Below are positions 63,629 through 64,000 of a stretch of DNA of 64,000 nucleotides, one piece after another (positions within the stretch are counted from its first letter, which is position 1; each line of letters opens with the position of its first letter). The stretch spans positions 6,510,001 to 6,574,000 of the forward strand of contig NZ_CP117522.1 in the NCBI RefSeq assembly GCF_031679605.1. Direction: 5' to 3'. The notes beneath the pieces were generated by a model. It saw nothing but the letters and a program-made list of their open reading frames with translations, did no database searches and was not told where the DNA came from. Position numbers and translations under genes: made by a program. Source of the DNA: Streptomyces luomodiensis. Lineage in GTDB: Bacteria > Actinomycetota > Actinomycetes > Streptomycetales > Streptomycetaceae.

Positions 63629-64000
63629 TTACTTCTTCCAACCTGCCAGTTCGTCGGCGAAGTCCCGGAATGACCGGTTGTTGCCGCTCGGACGGGCGCT
63701 GACATGACCGTGGCGGACGGCCGCTTCCATGATCAATGGCGAATGCGATTCGAGATACAGCGGTTTTCCCAGATGCTTCTTGAGATGCTCTTTCGGGTTC
63801 GGCAGGAGCGCAAGATCCTTGCGGCAGTCTTCGGCGCGCATGGCCCAGCCGGGCTTGACCTTGGGGAAGGCATCGGGGAACTGCATGAGCCACGCTTCCA
63901 TCTCGACCGCGGCCAGCGCCAGAGCGGAGTTACAAGGAAGGCCTCGTCGTAGTTGTGCCGTGACTCTTTCTCGGACTCTGTCGTAGCTTTCGTCAGCCAC
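63629..64000 (-). CDS. DUF4276-like protein, C-terminal part only (cut by window edge)
   Basis: At least 123 residues are visible; the gene runs off the right edge, so its start is unknown. LALAAVEMEAWLMQFPDAF, LPNPKEHLKKHLGKPLY and the ending RSFRDFADELAGW follow the pattern of DUF4276 proteins (EAWLL, NPKE-[LH]-L, late SF-x-x-F). These TOPRIM-like proteins usually follow an AAA-type ATPase gene in defence loci. It ends 100 bp before the giant helicase on the same strand, so it may be in that operon. The assignment rests on three short motifs. Confidence 0.6.
   Translation of the reverse strand: MADESYDRVRERVTAQLRRGLPCNSALALAAVEMEAWLMQFPDAFPKVKPGWAMRAEDCRKDLALLPNPKEHLKKHLGKPLYLESHSPLIMEAAVRHGHVSARPSGNNRSFRDFADELAGWKK

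Overview
The window reads as chromosomal DNA of a Streptomyces species. Nearly every gene has strong G/C third-position bias, GTG and TTG starts are common, genes are often coupled through ATGA, GTGA or TGATG overlaps, and the gene content is typical of the genus: a conservon, an AfsR/SARP regulator, a fused actinobacterial 2-oxoglutarate decarboxylase/dehydrogenase, and a lon gene with an HspR-type operator.

Layout. 1-4.2 kb: an MDR oxidoreductase, an ABM-fold protein, and a PadR/DUF4097 operon. 4.26-11.3 kb: a small biosynthetic locus. An adenylation-thiolation-thioesterase synthetase, an extended SDR and an NTF2-like protein form an operon behind three heptamers spaced 11 bp apart (a SARP box). 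It faces a nitroreductase gene and is followed by a coupled TetR-SARP pair. The set matches the polyporic acid/p-terphenyl (echoside, terfestatin) type of locus. 11.4-22.2 kb: conserved core, with DUF6104, kgd, a two-component system, a spermidine-synthase-like protein, a rhomboid-like protein and lon. 22.3-25.8 kb: a Uma2 protein, a secreted GH25 lysozyme, a MarR regulator and a PP2C-like phosphatase. 26.1-33.4 kb: a five-gene conservon operon (cvnA-D plus a StyA-like flavin monooxygenase) whose CvnA carries a very long repetitive tail. 33.9-38.9 kb: an NlpC/P60 hydrolase, a small conserved protein, and a TetR regulator with two divergent di-iron enzymes. 39.2-45.3 kb: a GNAT, two MFS pumps (one fused to C-terminal beta-sandwich repeats), a MarR regulator and DUF427. 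45.4-51.2 kb: a secreted LPMO, a divergent XRE/methionine aminopeptidase pair, a LysR/SDR pair, DUF72 and a second GNAT.

51.2-64 kb looks like a defence island. A stretch of visibly lower GC precedes a GmrSD-like (DUF262/DUF1524) protein with an added alkyltransferase-like DNA-binding domain. Converging on it is a minus-strand operon: the C-terminal part of a DUF4276-like gene cut by the window edge, a 2306-residue DEXH helicase/DUF1998-type protein (DruE-like) with a nuclease-like domain, and, coupled by an ATGA overlap, a UvrD-family helicase with a RelE-like N-terminus. This combination is the best candidate for an undescribed system.

The window also holds several G/C-rich minisatellites. 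Some are intergenic with unit lengths that are not multiples of three (16 and 19 bp). Others lie in frame inside genes (an 18-bp hexapeptide repeat in CvnA; a palindromic element in the histidine kinase N-terminus). No tRNA, rRNA, CRISPR array or intact insertion sequence was seen.
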